From: Paracoccus tibetensis
Lineage (GTDB): Bacteria > Pseudomonadota > Alphaproteobacteria > Rhodobacterales > Rhodobacteraceae
Reading direction: 5' to 3'
DNA: 64,000 nucleotides
NCBI RefSeq assembly: GCF_900102505.1
Contig: NZ_FMVT01000008.1
Coordinates: forward strand, 150,400 to 214,399
Positions 14,009 through 25,028 of this stretch are shown here, piece by piece. Numbering within the stretch: position 1 is the first letter of the stretch; every line of letters starts with the position of its first letter. The position numbers and the translations under genes were made by a program. The notes under the pieces are model-generated. The model had not been told where the DNA came from. It made no database searches and saw nothing but the letters and a program-made list of their open reading frames with translations.

Positions 14009-15583
14009 ATGAAGATTGGCGCATTGAGGGAAAGCTACGAGGGGGAGGCACGGGTCGCCGTCACGCCTTCGTCGGCAACGCATTTGCAGAAGCTGGGCCA
14101 CGAGGTCGTCATCGAGCAGGGCGCCGGCGCGCGAGCAGGCTTCTCGGACGAGGAATATCGCCGCTCCGGCGTGACGGTGGTTCCCACGGCGGCCGAGTTG
14201 ATCGGGCAGGCGGATGTCGTCGCCAAGGTGCGCCAGCCGACCGAGGCCGAGCTGCGCCAGATGCGCGCCGGCCAGACGGTGATCTCGTTCTTCTATCCGG
14301 CCCAGAACGCCGAGCTGCTGGCCCTCGCCAAGGAGCAGGGCGTCACCGCCATCGCGATGGACATGGTCCCTCGGATCAGCCGGGCTCAGAAGATGGACGC
14401 GCTCAGCTCGATGGCGAACATCGCCGGCTACCGCGCGGTGATCGAGGCGGCGAACAATTTCGGGCGCTTCTTCACCGGGCAGGTGACGGCCGCGGGCAAG
14501 GTGCCGCCGGCCAAGGTCCTGGTGGTGGGCGCGGGCGTGGCGGGCCTTGCGGCCATCGGCGCCTCGGTCAGCCTTGGCGCGCAGGTCCATGCCTTCGACG
14601 TCCGCCCCGAGGTGGCCGAGCAGATCGAGTCGATGGGCGCCGAGTTCGTCTTCCTCGAGTTCGACCAGCCGGTGCAGGACGGTGCGGCGACGGGCGGCTA
14701 CGCGGCCCCCTCCAGCCCCGAGTTCCGCGAGAAGCAGCTGGCGAAGTTCCGCGAGCTGGCGCCGCAGATGGACATCGTCATCACGACGGCGCTGATCCCG
14801 GGGCGCGACGCGCCGGTTCTGTGGACGCGCGACATGGTCGAGGCGATGAAGCCCGGCAGCGTCATCGTCGACCTCGCCGCCGAGAAGGGGGGCAACTGCG
14901 AGTTGACGGTCCCGGACGAGCGGATCGTGACCGAGAACGGCGTGACCATCATCGGCTACACCGATTTCCCGAGCCGCATGGCCGCGCAGGCCTCCGAGCT
15001 TTACGGCAACAACATCCGCCATTTCCTGTTCGACCTGACGCCGAAGAAGGACGGGGTCATCGCCCATAACATGGAGGATGACGTGATCCGCGGCGCGACC
15101 GTCGCCCATGACCACGACATCACCTGGCCGCCGCCCCCGCCGAAGGTCGCGGCCATCGCGGCGCAGAAGCCCAAGGAGAAGAAGCGCGAGCTGACCGTGG
15201 AGGAACGCCGCGCGGCCGAGGCCGTGGCGTTCCAGGGCGAGACGCGCCGCCAGGTGGCGCTGCTGGCCGGGGGCGGGGCGCTGCTGCTGCTGATCGGGCT
15301 TGTCGCGCCCGTCAGCTTCATGTCGCATTTCATCGTCTTCGTGCTGGCCTGCTTCGTCGGCTTCCGCGTGATCTGGAACGTCGCCCATTCGCTGCACACG
15401 CCGCTGATGGCGATCACCAACGCGATCAGCTCGATCATCATCCTCGGTGCGCTGATCCAGGTCGGGTCCGGCTCGGCCTGGGTGACGATCCTCGGGGCGT
15501 TGGCCGTGCTGATGGCCAGCGTCAACATCTTCGGCGGCTTCCTGGTCACGCGCCGGATGCTGGCCATGTTCCAGAAGTCGTAA
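14009..15583 (+). CDS. pntA: NAD(P) transhydrogenase subunit alpha
   Basis: Alpha subunit of the proton-translocating transhydrogenase that makes NADPH from NADH using the proton motive force. The start is [19 protein letters not shown], and the dinucleotide fold is [13 protein letters not shown]. The NAD-domain loop around [10 protein letters not shown] is also present. About 130 C-terminal residues carry three to four membrane helices ([39 protein letters not shown]). At 524 residues it is the undivided E. coli-type subunit. ATG 14009 fits the family start; pntB begins 10 bases after its stop. Confidence 0.97.
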   Translation: MKIGALRESYEGEARVAVTPSSATHLQKLGHEVVIEQGAGARAGFSDEEYRRSGVTVVPTAAELIGQADVVAKVRQPTEAELRQMRAGQTVISFFYPAQNAELLALAKEQGVTAIAMDMVPRISRAQKMDALSSMANIAGYRAVIEAANNFGRFFTGQVTAAGKVPPAKVLVVGAGVAGLAAIGASVSLGAQVHAFDVRPEVAEQIESMGAEFVFLEFDQPVQDGAATGGYAAPSSPEFREKQLAKFRELAPQMDIVITTALIPGRDAPVLWTRDMVEAMKPGSVIVDLAAEKGGNCELTVPDERIVTENGVTIIGYTDFPSRMAAQASELYGNNIRHFLFDLTPKKDGVIAHNMEDDVIRGATVAHDHDITWPPPPPKVAAIAAQKPKEKKRELTVEERRAAEAVAFQGETRRQVALLAGGGALLLLIGLVAPVSFMSHFIVFVLACFVGFRVIWNVAHSLHTPLMAITNAISSIIILGALIQVGSGSAWVTILGALAVLMASVNIFGGFLVTRRMLAMFQKS

Positions 15584-15593
15584 GGGGGCCAAG

Positions 15594-17036
15594 ATGGCAT
15601 ATGGTTTCACGACTGCGGCCTACGTGGTCGCTGCGGTCCTCTTCATCCTGTCGCTCGGCGGGCTGTCCGGCCAGGAAAGCGCCAAACGCGCGATCTGGTA
15701 CGGCATCGCCGGCATGGCGCTGGCCGTCGTCGCGACCCTCTTCGGTCCGGCCTCGGGCAACTGGTTCCTCTCGGTCATCATGATTGCCATCGGCGGCACG
15801 GCCGGCTGGCTGATCGCCAAGCGCGTCCAGATGACCGAGATGCCGCAGCTGGTCGCCGCCATGCACTCGCTGGTGGGCCTTGCCGCGGTCTTCGTCGGCT
15901 TCAACGCCCAGATCGAGCTGGCCCGCGTCCTGCGCGCCCGCGCCGAGGGGCTGGCGATCGACTTCACCGGCTTCGCGGGCGTGCTGATGCACAAGACGCA
16001 GGCCGAGATCAACGTCCTGAAGATCGAGGTTTTCCTCGGCGTCTTCATTGGCGCCGTGACCTTCACCGGCTCGGTCGTCGCCTTCGGCAAGCTCTCGGGG
16101 CGCGTCGACGGCAAGCCGAAGAAGCTGCCGCTCGGGCACGCGCTTAACGCGGGCGCGCTGGCCGCCGCGTTCCTGTTCGGGGCGCTCTACCTGGCCGGCT
16201 TCGGGCCGGGCATCCTGTGGCTGATGCTGATCGCGGGGCTGGCCTTCTTCATCGGCTGGCACCTCATCATGGGGATCGGCGGGGCGGACATGCCCGTGGT
16301 CGTCTCGATGCTGAACAGCTATTCGGGCTGGGCGGCCGCGGCCATCGGCTTCACGCTCGGCAACGACCTGCTGATCGTGACCGGCGCCCTGGTCGGCTCG
16401 TCGGGCGCGATCCTCAGCTACATCATGTGCAAGGCCATGAACCGGCACTTCGTCAGCGTGATCCTGGGCGGCTTCGGCGGCGAGGCCGGCCCCGCGGCGC
16501 TGATCGAGGGCGAGCAGATCGCCATCGACGCCGATGGCGTGGCGGCGGCGCTGAACGACGCCGACAGCGTGGTGATCGTGCCCGGCTACGGCATGGCGGT
16601 GGCGCAGGCGCAGGCCGCGGTCAGCGAGCTGACGCGCAAGCTGCGCGCGGCGGGCAAGGAGGTGCGCTTCGCCATCCATCCCGTCGCCGGCCGCCTGCCG
16701 GGCCACATGAACGTGCTTCTGGCCGAGGCGAAGGTGCCCTATGACATCGTCCTCGAGATGGACGAGATCAACGACGACTTCCCCTCGACCGACGTGGTCA
16801 TCGTCATCGGCTCGAACGACATCGTGAACCCCGCCGCGCAGGACGATCCGAACAGCCCGATCGCCGGCATGCCGGTGCTCGAGGTCTGGCGCGCCAAGCA
16901 GGTCTTCGTATCGAAGCGCGGGCAGGGGACGGGCTATTCGGGCATCGAGAACCCGCTGTTCTTTAAGGAGAACACGCGCATGTTCTATGGCGACGCGAAG
17001 GACAGCATCAACAAGCTGATCCCGATGCTGGACTGA
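15594..17036 (+). CDS. pntB: NAD(P) transhydrogenase subunit beta
   Basis: Membrane and NADP-binding subunit, 480 residues. The N-terminal half is a series of about eight to nine membrane helices. The C-terminal NADP domain has [31 protein letters not shown] and [19 protein letters not shown] upstream supports ATG 15594. It forms an operon with pntA and probably with the DUF3422 gene 60 bases downstream. Confidence 0.97.
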   Translation: MAYGFTTAAYVVAAVLFILSLGGLSGQESAKRAIWYGIAGMALAVVATLFGPASGNWFLSVIMIAIGGTAGWLIAKRVQMTEMPQLVAAMHSLVGLAAVFVGFNAQIELARVLRARAEGLAIDFTGFAGVLMHKTQAEINVLKIEVFLGVFIGAVTFTGSVVAFGKLSGRVDGKPKKLPLGHALNAGALAAAFLFGALYLAGFGPGILWLMLIAGLAFFIGWHLIMGIGGADMPVVVSMLNSYSGWAAAAIGFTLGNDLLIVTGALVGSSGAILSYIMCKAMNRHFVSVILGGFGGEAGPAALIEGEQIAIDADGVAAALNDADSVVIVPGYGMAVAQAQAAVSELTRKLRAAGKEVRFAIHPVAGRLPGHMNVLLAEAKVPYDIVLEMDEINDDFPSTDVVIVIGSNDIVNPAAQDDPNSPIAGMPVLEVWRAKQVFVSKRGQGTGYSGIENPLFFKENTRMFYGDAKDSINKLIPMLD

Positions 17037-17096
17037 GGCCGGGCAGGGGCCTGCAACGGCCCCGCCCTCAAACGACGCTTGCCGCAGGAAGGGCGC

Positions 17097-18401
17097 ATGA
17101 ACCCAGGTGCCGACCACCCGATGCGCTATGACTTGGTCAACGAGCTGCACGCCCGGCCCTCGCCGCGGCTGGCCGCTCCGGCCACGACCGTGTTCCTGGC
17201 CTTCAAGGAGCCGGGCGACGCCGCCAATCGCGACCGCAGCCTCGATCACGCGCATCTGGCCGAGATCGTGGCGCGGCATGGCGGCCCGCGTCCGGACCCC
17301 TCGGACAGCCATTACCAGGGCAGGCTGGGCCGGCACGACCTGAAATGGGAAAGCCATACCGAGTTCGTCACCTACATGGCGATGACGCCGGGCCTGCCGA
17401 TCCGGCCCTTCGATCCCTCGGCGGCGGCCATCTTTTCCGACAGCTGGCAGGATGCCGCGCCGGGACGGCGCATCGCGGCCGTTATGGTGCAGGTGGACGT
17501 GCTGCCGGACGATCCGGCCGAGATCCCGTCCCGCATCGGGCCATGGTTCGCCGCCGACAGCCTCGCGATGGTCTGGGTGCTGGAGGAGAGCGCCGTCATC
17601 GCCAGCGACTTCCGCATCGACCCGGACGGCTGGATGCGCTTTGCCGTCTTCGTCCGGCCGGGTGTCGGCGAAAGCCGCATCGGCCGGCTGGTCCACCGCC
17701 TCGTCGAGTTGGAGACCTACCGCGCCGTCTCGATGCTGGGCCTCGGGCGGGCGCGATCCCTGTCGGCGCGGCTGAACGAGTTGCAGGCGCGGCTGACGGC
17801 GCTGGTGGACAGCATGGCCGACGATGCGCGCCCGGCCGAGGAGGTGCTGCACGACCTTCTGCCCATCGCGACCGAACTGGAGGCGCAGGCGGCTCAGCAC
17901 AGCTTCCGCTTCGGCGCCACCCACGCCTATCAGGCGATCGTCAGCGACCGCATCGACATGCTGCGCGAGACGCGTTTCATGCAGGCGCAGATGCTGACCG
18001 AGTTCATGCGTCGCCGCTACCTGCCCGCGATGCGCACGACCTCGTCCGCCGAGGCCCGGCTGGCCGAGATGATGGCCCGCGCGACCCGCACCGGAGAGCT
18101 GCTGCGCACCCGCGTCGAGGTCGAGCGGCGGGCGCAGAACCAGAAGGTGCTGGAGCGGATGGACCGCCGCGCCGACCTGCAGCTGCGCCTGCAGCACACG
18201 GTCGAGGGTCTGTCGGTCGTCGCGATCAGCTACTACGCGGTCGGTCTGCTGTCCTATGCGCTGGCTCCGGCGGCCGCGGCGGCGGGCATCGACAAGACCT
18301 TTGTCGTGGCCGCCCTGACGCCTCTGACGATCCTGGCCGTCTGGTGGTCGATGCGGCAGGTGCGCCGGCGCCTGCACCACAATCCGGCCGAACACCCGTG
18401 A
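17097..18401 (+). CDS. DUF3422 family membrane-anchored protein
   Basis: 434 residues. The N-terminal signature MRYDLVNELHARPSPRL followed by KWESHTEFVTY is characteristic of DUF3422. The middle is helical and charged. Near the C-terminus lie two membrane helices (about 365-405, VVAISYYAVGLLSYALAP and TFVVAALTPLTILAVWW). The function of the family is unknown. ATG 17097 follows CAGGAAGG. Its place directly behind pntAB suggests a link to membrane energetics, but that is only positional. Confidence 0.85.
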   Translation: MNPGADHPMRYDLVNELHARPSPRLAAPATTVFLAFKEPGDAANRDRSLDHAHLAEIVARHGGPRPDPSDSHYQGRLGRHDLKWESHTEFVTYMAMTPGLPIRPFDPSAAAIFSDSWQDAAPGRRIAAVMVQVDVLPDDPAEIPSRIGPWFAADSLAMVWVLEESAVIASDFRIDPDGWMRFAVFVRPGVGESRIGRLVHRLVELETYRAVSMLGLGRARSLSARLNELQARLTALVDSMADDARPAEEVLHDLLPIATELEAQAAQHSFRFGATHAYQAIVSDRIDMLRETRFMQAQMLTEFMRRRYLPAMRTTSSAEARLAEMMARATRTGELLRTRVEVERRAQNQKVLERMDRRADLQLRLQHTVEGLSVVAISYYAVGLLSYALAPAAAAAGIDKTFVVAALTPLTILAVWWSMRQVRRRLHHNPAEHP

Positions 18402-18457
18402 CTGCCGGTGCCGCCACCGCCCGGACCTTTCTGACGGCCTCTCTGACGGAGCCTTGC

Positions 18458-18532
18458 ATGCGTCTTTGCCTTTCGCTTCTCGCCCTCGGCCTGCTGGCCG
18501 GCTGCAACGTGCCTTTCGTTCCCTTGATCTGA
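18458..18532 (+). CDS. 24-residue predicted lipoprotein
   Basis: A micro-gene encoding MRLCLSLLALGLLAGCNVPFVPLI. It has a positively charged start, a hydrophobic core and a perfect lipobox (LAGC, Cys16), leaving a mature peptide of only nine residues. CGGAG lies about 8 bases before the ATG. It fits between DUF3422 and the ArsC-like gene, with the next start 13 bases away. I have the impression that similar peptides ending in NVPFVP occur in related genomes. Function unknown. Confidence 0.6.
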   Translation: MRLCLSLLALGLLAGCNVPFVPLI

Positions 18533-18545
18533 GTTTGAGGAAACC

Positions 18546-18890
18546 ATGTCCAAGACCCTGAAGATGTACGGCCTTTCCCATTGCTCGACCTGCCAGAAGG
18601 CGCAGGCGGCACTGGCCGAGCATGGCTGGAGCGTCGAGTTCCGCGATGTCCAGGCCGACCCGCTCTCGACGGAAGAGCGCGCCAAGCTGGCCGAGACCTT
18701 CGGCGAGAAGGTCATCAACCGCGCGAGCCTGACCTGGCGCGGCATGTCCGACGAAGAGCGCGCCGCCGATCCGGTGACGATGATGGGCGAGAAACCGGCC
18801 GTGATGAAGCGTCCCGCCATGATCGCGGGCGACACGGCGCTGCTGGGCTGGACGGCGAATGTGAAGCGGGCGCTCGGCGTTCCGGCCTGA
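18546..18890 (+). CDS. ArsC/Spx/MgsR family thioredoxin-fold protein
   Basis: 114 residues with the thioredoxin-like ArsC fold. The N-terminal motif GLSHCSTCQKAQ carries a CxxC pair (Cys13, Cys16), and KRPAMIAG is the usual cis-proline region. Family members include arsenate reductases and the redox regulators Spx and YffB; the CxxC and the short length fit the YffB/Spx-like branch better than true ArsC. TTTGAGGAAACC gives a good ribosome binding site. Confidence 0.85.
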   Translation: MSKTLKMYGLSHCSTCQKAQAALAEHGWSVEFRDVQADPLSTEERAKLAETFGEKVINRASLTWRGMSDEERAADPVTMMGEKPAVMKRPAMIAGDTALLGWTANVKRALGVPA

Positions 18891-18908
18891 CGCCTCCGGC
18901 TCAGGCCT
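18885..18908. terminator. shared hairpin across convergent stop codons
   Basis: GGCCTGA (18885-18891) pairs with TCAGGCC (18902-18908). The stem spans the stop codons of both the ArsC-like gene and the convergent DUF442 gene, so it could end both transcripts. Confidence 0.45.
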
Positions 18909-19329
18909 TGCGGCTGGCGAGCGAGGCGATCAGCGGCTGCACGCCGCTGAGATCGAAGCCTGCCTGCGCCGCCTTCGACAGGATCTCGTCCTCGGGCAGC
19001 TTGCCGGCCTGGTTCAGCGCCCAGAGCACGGTGCAGCGGTTGCCGCTGCGGCAATAGGCGATCACCGGCCCCTGGTCGCTGGTCGCCGCCGCGAAGTCCG
19101 AGATGAGCTGCGGCGTGATCTGGCCCGGATGGAAGGGCAGGTAGTGATAGCGCATGCCCGCAGCCGCGGCGGCCTGTTCCATGGCCAGATGGTCGATGGC
19201 CGGCTCGACCTCGTCATCGGGGCGGTTGTTGACCAGCACCTTGAAGCCCGCATCGGCCAGGGCCTGCACGTCCGAAGGCTGTATCTGCGCCGAGACGGCG
19301 AGGGTGGGGCTCAGCTGACGCAGGTCCAT
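18901..19329 (-). CDS. TIGR01244/DUF442 family phosphatase-like protein
   Basis: 142 residues with a dual-specificity-phosphatase-like fold. VLVNNRPDDE near residue 32 and the catalytic loop VIAYCRSGNRC are the family hallmarks. In this family the arginine follows the cysteine after four residues rather than five. Relatives are fused to or neighbour sulfide-oxidation and beta-lactamase-like proteins (Blh, SQR), so a sulfur role is possible. No such partner is seen here. ATG 19329 follows AAGGAAAGG. Confidence 0.85.
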   Translation of the reverse strand: MDLRQLSPTLAVSAQIQPSDVQALADAGFKVLVNNRPDDEVEPAIDHLAMEQAAAAAGMRYHYLPFHPGQITPQLISDFAAATSDQGPVIAYCRSGNRCTVLWALNQAGKLPEDEILSKAAQAGFDLSGVQPLIASLASRKA

Positions 19330-19399
19330 GGCAGGGCCTTTCCTTGGTTGGCACCCGGCGATTGAGACGGTTCCGGGGCCGATGTCAAGCCATGCGGCC

Positions 19400-20083
19400 T
19401 CAGCCCGCGGGAACGCGCGGGCGCATCTCGAGGACCAGCCGCACGAGCTGCGAGAAGTCGCTGAAGCTGGCCTCGTGCGCCATCTGCTCGACCGGGGTGT
19501 GGCGATAGCCCCCGGTGAACAGCAGGAAGGGCACCGAAGCCGCGGCCGCGCAGCCGGCGTCGAATTCGCTGTCGCCGACGAACAGCCCGGCCGCGGCGGC
19601 GTCTTCGGCACCAAGCGCGGCGAAGGTGGCATGAAGCGGCGCCGGATGCGGCTTCTTCTGCGGCAGCGAGTCGCCGCCGATCACCGCGCCGAAGAAGCCC
19701 GTCAGACCGAAATGCGCCAGCACGTTCCGCGTGGCCGCAAGCGGCTTGTTGGTGCAGATGCCCATGGGATGGCCCAGGTCGGCCAGCGCCGCCAGCGCCT
19801 CGGCCGCGCCGGGATAGAGCCGCGTCAGCGCGGTCGCGTCGTGATAGCGCGCCATGAAGGCGGCGATCAGCACCGGCCGGTCGGCCGGGTCCAGTCCGCG
19901 GGCGGCGATGATGCGCGACCACAGCAGCTCGACGCCGCCGCCGACGAAGCTGCGCACGCGGTCCAGCGGCAGCGGCGTGACCGCGTTCTCGCGCAGCACC
20001 GTGTTGACGCAGGCATGGATGTCGGGCGCGCTGTCGATGAGCGTGCCGTCAAGGTCGAAGACGATCGGGCAAGGCACGCTCAT
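19400..20083 (-). CDS. gph: phosphoglycolate phosphatase-like HAD hydrolase
   Basis: 227 residues, class I HAD family. Motif I is FDLDGTLIDS (nucleophile and acid/base Asp), motif II ICTNKP, motif III KKPHP and motif IV VGDSEFD. The best match by pattern is Gph, which dephosphorylates 2-phosphoglycolate. The ATG at 20083 has no ribosome binding site of its own. It overlaps as ATGA with the stop codon of a 17-codon ORF that does have one, so translation is probably coupled. Confidence 0.88.
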   Translation of the reverse strand: MSVPCPIVFDLDGTLIDSAPDIHACVNTVLRENAVTPLPLDRVRSFVGGGVELLWSRIIAARGLDPADRPVLIAAFMARYHDATALTRLYPGAAEALAALADLGHPMGICTNKPLAATRNVLAHFGLTGFFGAVIGGDSLPQKKPHPAPLHATFAALGAEDAAAAGLFVGDSEFDAGCAAAASVPFLLFTGGYRHTPVEQMAHEASFSDFSQLVRLVLEMRPRVPAG

Positions 20084-20133
20084 GACAGGACGACCGGCGC
20101 AGCGTCGGCGCGATCAAGATCTTTCGCGGGCAT
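20080..20133 (-). CDS. 17-codon leader ORF coupled to gph
   Basis: A small ORF encoding MPAKDLDRADAAPVVLS. Its ATG (20133) has an excellent AAGGAG six bases upstream, and its TGA overlaps the gph ATG by the classical ATGA arrangement. An in-frame ATG at 20151 would lengthen it to 23 residues but lacks a good ribosome binding site. No family is recognised. It may act only as a ribosome-loading leader for gph. Confidence 0.5.
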   Translation of the reverse strand: MPAKDLDRADAAPVVLS

Positions 20134-20296
20134 CGTGTTCTCCTTGCTCATCGCGGGTGATGTTTTTCGGTCGTGGGCTGTTCTGCAAGCATCAAGGCGC
20201 ACGGCCACCAATGCTCATGTGACATAATTCGGCTTATTCTTGATCTGCATCATCTGCGCCGTGTCGGTTCTGTGCGTGGCGGAAGCGCCCGAATTC

Positions 20297-20704
20297 TCAG
20301 CGCTGGATGCTCTGCACGTAGTCCGCCAGCGCGACCAGGCGCGCGGATGTCGGGACCAGCTGGCCCGAGCCGTCGTCGAACATGACCTGCGGCCCGTCCA
20401 GCAGTTCGGAGAACTGCGGCATCGGGCTGTCGCTGCGGCCCATCGTGTAGCCCGCGATGTGGCCCATCACCTGCGTCTTCGGGAAGACGCCGCCATTGCG
20501 GCGCGAGACCAGCGTCACGTCGGCCGGCGCCGTCTCCAGCCCCTCGGCCAGCGGACCGCCGCCCCGGCCGTCGGGTCCGTGGCAGACGGCGCAATAGGCT
20601 GCGAAATCCGCGCGCGCACCGACTGCGGGCGTCGGCGGCGCGCAAGCCGCCACGATCGCCGCCAGCCCAAGTCCCGTTCCGACCGCCGTCACCATCGCCC
20701 GCAT
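20297..20704 (-). CDS. small c-type cytochrome, probable lipoprotein
   Basis: 135 residues with one heme site, CAVCH, near residue 38, and a probable distal methionine in SDSPMPQF. The N-terminus is a hydrophobic signal ending in IVAAC, a plausible lipobox, so the protein is likely membrane-anchored on the periplasmic side. ATG 20704 follows CAGGGGA; the longer frame from 20749 has no signal logic. No oxidase or dehydrogenase subunit is adjacent, so its redox partner is unknown. Confidence 0.88.
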   Translation of the reverse strand: MRAMVTAVGTGLGLAAIVAACAPPTPAVGARADFAAYCAVCHGPDGRGGGPLAEGLETAPADVTLVSRRNGGVFPKTQVMGHIAGYTMGRSDSPMPQFSELLDGPQVMFDDGSGQLVPTSARLVALADYVQSIQR

Positions 20705-20768
20705 CGTTGTCCCCTGCCCTTTGTGGCCGTTTTCACAAGCATGACGCAAAGCCGTGGCGGCGGCAAGT

Positions 20769-21437
20769 TCAGCCGGCGGCGCCGAGCCGGATCACCCGGT
20801 CCATGCGGCCCGCAAGCTGATGATTATGCGTGGCAATCAGCGCCGACAGCCCGGTGTCCCGCACCAGCGACATCAGCATGTCGAAGACCCTGTCCGAGGT
20901 CGCGGGATCGAGGTTCCCGGTCGGCTCGTCCGCCAGCAGAAGCGCCGGCTGGTTGGCCAGCGCGCGGCAGAAGGCCACCCGCTGCTGCTCGCCGCCCGAA
21001 AGCTGCGCGGGCCGATGATGGGCGCGGTGCGACAGGCCCACGCGGTCCAGAAGCTCGGCCGCCCGCGCCCCTGCCGCACGCGGCGCGACGCCCTCGGCCA
21101 GCTGCGGCAGCACGATGTTCTCGGCGGCGCTGAACTCGGGCAGCAGGTGGTGGAACTGGTAGACGAAGCCCAGCTCGCGCCGGCGCGCCTCGGTCCGGGC
21201 GCGGTCCGGCAGGCCGGTCATGTCGCGCCCGTTCACCAGCACCCGGCCGCCATCCGGCGTGTCGAGGAGCCCCGCGATATGCAGAAGCGTCGACTTGCCC
21301 GCCCCCGACGGCGCGACCAGCGCCACAACCTCGCCCCGCGCGACGGTCAGGTCCAGCCCGTCCAGCACCGCGACGGGCGCCGGGCCGCCCTTGCCGTAGG
21401 TTTTCGAGATCGCCTCCAGCCGCAGCACGTCACTCAT
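20769..21437 (-). CDS. lolD: lipoprotein-releasing ABC transporter ATP-binding protein LolD
   Basis: 222-residue ATPase that powers release of lipoproteins from the inner membrane to LolA. Walker A is [11 protein letters not shown], the signature [11 protein letters not shown] and Walker [13 protein letters not shown]. The sequence after the Q-loop fits the MacB/LolD branch. Its start overlaps the stop of the permease gene by 8 bases, so the two are translationally coupled. Confidence 0.95.
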   Translation of the reverse strand: MSDVLRLEAISKTYGKGGPAPVAVLDGLDLTVARGEVVALVAPSGAGKSTLLHIAGLLDTPDGGRVLVNGRDMTGLPDRARTEARRRELGFVYQFHHLLPEFSAAENIVLPQLAEGVAPRAAGARAAELLDRVGLSHRAHHRPAQLSGGEQQRVAFCRALANQPALLLADEPTGNLDPATSDRVFDMLMSLVRDTGLSALIATHNHQLAGRMDRVIRLGAAG

Positions 21438-22731
21438 AGCGCAGCGCCTCCACCGGGTTCATGCGCGCGGCGCGGCGCGCGGGGAAGATCGTGACGATGA
21501 ACGAAAGGGCCAGCGACAGGCCCACCGCGCGCAGGATGTCATAGGCCCGCAGCTCGGCCGGCAGGCGGTAGATGCCGCGCACCTCGGGCTGCCAGGCCCC
21601 GCCCCCGGTCAGCGCGTTCAGCGCCGCCATGATGTTCTCCACGTTCAGCGCCAGAAGGACGCCTAGGAACACGCCGGCCAGCGTACCGATGATCCCGGTG
21701 AAGGCCCCGCAAAGGAAGAAGACCCGCAGCACCGAGCCCTCGGTCAGGCCCATGGTGCGCAGGATGCCGATGTCGCGGCCCTTGTTCTTGACCAGCATGA
21801 TCAGGCCCGAGGTGATGTTCATCGACGCGATCAGCACCAGCACCGACAGGATCACGAACATCACGTCATCCTCCATGTCGAGCGCGGCGAGGAACGAGCC
21901 CGAGGCGTCCCGCCAGTTCCAGACCTGCGCCCCCTCGCCCGCCACGGCCAGCAGCGGGAAGCTCCATTCGTCCACCCGCTCGGGGTCGGTGACGAAGACC
22001 TCGATCTCGTCCACGACCCCCTCGCGGTTGAAATAGGACTGCGCCTCGGCCAGCGGCATGTAGATGCGGGTGCGGTCGATGTCGTAGCGCCCGGCGCTGA
22101 AGACATAGGTGACCTCGTAGGCATTGACCCGCGGCGTCACGCCAAAGGCGGTGCGCGCCCCTTCCGGCGCGATCAGCCGGATGCGGTCGCCGACGCCCAC
22201 GCCCAGCTCGCGCGCGATGCCGGCGCCGATGGCGATGCCCTCGTCGAAGCGGTCAAGCTCGCCATAGGAGGTCGCAGGGTCCACGATCCGCGGCATCGCC
22301 TCCAGATCGGCGCGGCTGATCCCGAAGACCTCGGCCACGTTCGAGGCGTCGTTGGCGCTGGCCATCACCTGCCCCTTCACGACTGCCGCCGTGCGGGTGA
22401 CGCCCGGCACCTCGGCCAGCCGCGCCGCGATCTCCTCGTAGTCAGAGAACCGCCCGGGCACCACATAGACGTCGTCTGTGAACTCGTTCTCGATCCGCTG
22501 CGGGGCCATGTAGACCGTCGTGTGGGCGTTCGCCCCGAGGATCGTGTCCACGAACTCGGCGCGGAAGCCCGCGCGCACGGCCAGCGTCGCGATCAGCGCC
22601 ATCACCCCGAGGGCGATGCCGATGAGGCTGATCCAGGTCATCACGCTGACGCCCCCCTCGGCACGGCGCGCGCGCAGGTAGCGCCAGGCGATCAGGAACT
22701 CGAACCGCGAGAAGGGTCTGGGTGTGGCCAT
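21430..22731 (-). CDS. lolE: lipoprotein-releasing ABC transporter permease LolC/E
   Basis: 433 residues of MacB/FtsX type: [14 protein letters not shown] precedes the first helix, then comes a large periplasmic domain (about 50-275), then three C-terminal helices. A single permease with LolD is the usual alphaproteobacterial arrangement in place of separate LolC and LolE. It ends [12 protein letters not shown], the typical coupling tail. ATG 22731 follows AGAGG. Calling it lolE rather than lolC is arbitrary. Confidence 0.93.
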   Translation of the reverse strand: MATPRPFSRFEFLIAWRYLRARRAEGGVSVMTWISLIGIALGVMALIATLAVRAGFRAEFVDTILGANAHTTVYMAPQRIENEFTDDVYVVPGRFSDYEEIAARLAEVPGVTRTAAVVKGQVMASANDASNVAEVFGISRADLEAMPRIVDPATSYGELDRFDEGIAIGAGIARELGVGVGDRIRLIAPEGARTAFGVTPRVNAYEVTYVFSAGRYDIDRTRIYMPLAEAQSYFNREGVVDEIEVFVTDPERVDEWSFPLLAVAGEGAQVWNWRDASGSFLAALDMEDDVMFVILSVLVLIASMNITSGLIMLVKNKGRDIGILRTMGLTEGSVLRVFFLCGAFTGIIGTLAGVFLGVLLALNVENIMAALNALTGGGAWQPEVRGIYRLPAELRAYDILRAVGLSLALSFIVTIFPARRAARMNPVEALRYE

Positions 22732-22867
22732 CGTTCAAGCCTCTGGAAAGTCAGGCCGGACCCTTAACCCGCGCCGCCCGAAGTGCAAGCCGACAAGCGC
22801 GTGAGGTCTTCTTCGTTGGCCAAATACCCATCTTGCCGCCCGCGCCGCCTGGTGCCACAGATACGCG

Positions 22868-24232
<1,365 letters not shown>

Positions 24233-24276
24233 CAAGGCCGGACGAGCAACGACAACCGGCGCGAGGGGCTGGCACC

Positions 24277-24894
24277 ATGGACGGATTCACGATCATCGAC
24301 GCGGTGGTGGCCGCCGTCATCATCCTTTCCGCGATCCTCGCCTGGTCGCGCGGCTTCGTGCGCGAATCGCTGGCGATCCTGGGCTGGGTGGCCGCGGCCG
24401 TGCTGGCCTTCATCTTCGCGCCCACCGTGCGCCCGATGATCGCGCAGCTGCCCGGCCTCGACCGCTTCCTTGGCGACAGCTGCGAGCTGGGCACCATCGC
24501 GGGCTTCGCCGTCGTCTTCGCGCTGGCGCTGGTGATCTTCTCGATCATCACTCCCCTCTTCTCCTCGGTCGTGCAGCGCTCGGCGCTTGGCGGCGTGGAC
24601 CAGGGGATCGGCTTTCTCTTCGGCGTGGCGCGCGGCATCCTGCTCGTCGCCATCGCCTTCATCGTCTATGACCGGGTGATGACAAGCCAGCAGGTCGCGA
24701 TGGTCGAGCAGTCGCGCTCGGCCCAGGTTTTCGAGCGGATGCGCGGCCAGATGGACCAGAGCATCCCCGACGACGCGCCGGGCTGGATCGTCAACCGCTA
24801 CGAGCAGATGGTCCGCGGCTGCGCCGCCACCGGCGCCCCCGTCTCGCCCACCAGCACTCCGGCTGCGGCGCCGGACGCGCCCGCCGCCAACTGA
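24277..24894 (+). CDS. cvpA: CvpA family membrane protein
   Basis: 205 residues. It has the CvpA start (DAVVAAVIILSAILAWSRGFVRESLAILGW) and four membrane helices within the first 150 residues, then an acidic C-terminal tail rich in Ala, Pro and Thr. CvpA is needed for colicin V export in E. coli and is very often next to purF, as here. ATG 24277 has only a weak GAGGGG upstream. Confidence 0.92.
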   Translation: MDGFTIIDAVVAAVIILSAILAWSRGFVRESLAILGWVAAAVLAFIFAPTVRPMIAQLPGLDRFLGDSCELGTIAGFAVVFALALVIFSIITPLFSSVVQRSALGGVDQGIGFLFGVARGILLVAIAFIVYDRVMTSQQVAMVEQSRSAQVFERMRGQMDQSIPDDAPGWIVNRYEQMVRGCAATGAPVSPTSTPAAAPDAPAAN

Positions 24895-25028
24895 ACCACC
24901 CCGCGCGGGGCCTGCCGTCATGACAGTCGCATGACGAAAAAGGGTCCCGCCGCGTCGCGGGAGGGCGTGACTTTGGGGGTCGCGGGCACTACATAGCGCT
25001 CGACAGCCCAAGCCATCAGGACGCGCCG

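Noticed and set aside
15546..18623. A 1025-codon minus-strand frame opposite pntB and DUF3422.
   Set aside because: It is low-complexity, rich in Arg, Ala and Gly, and lies antisense to three well-supported genes.
18546..18890. Arsenate reductase as a firm function.
   Set aside because: The CxxC motif and lack of arsenic genes nearby fit the Spx/YffB branch as well or better.
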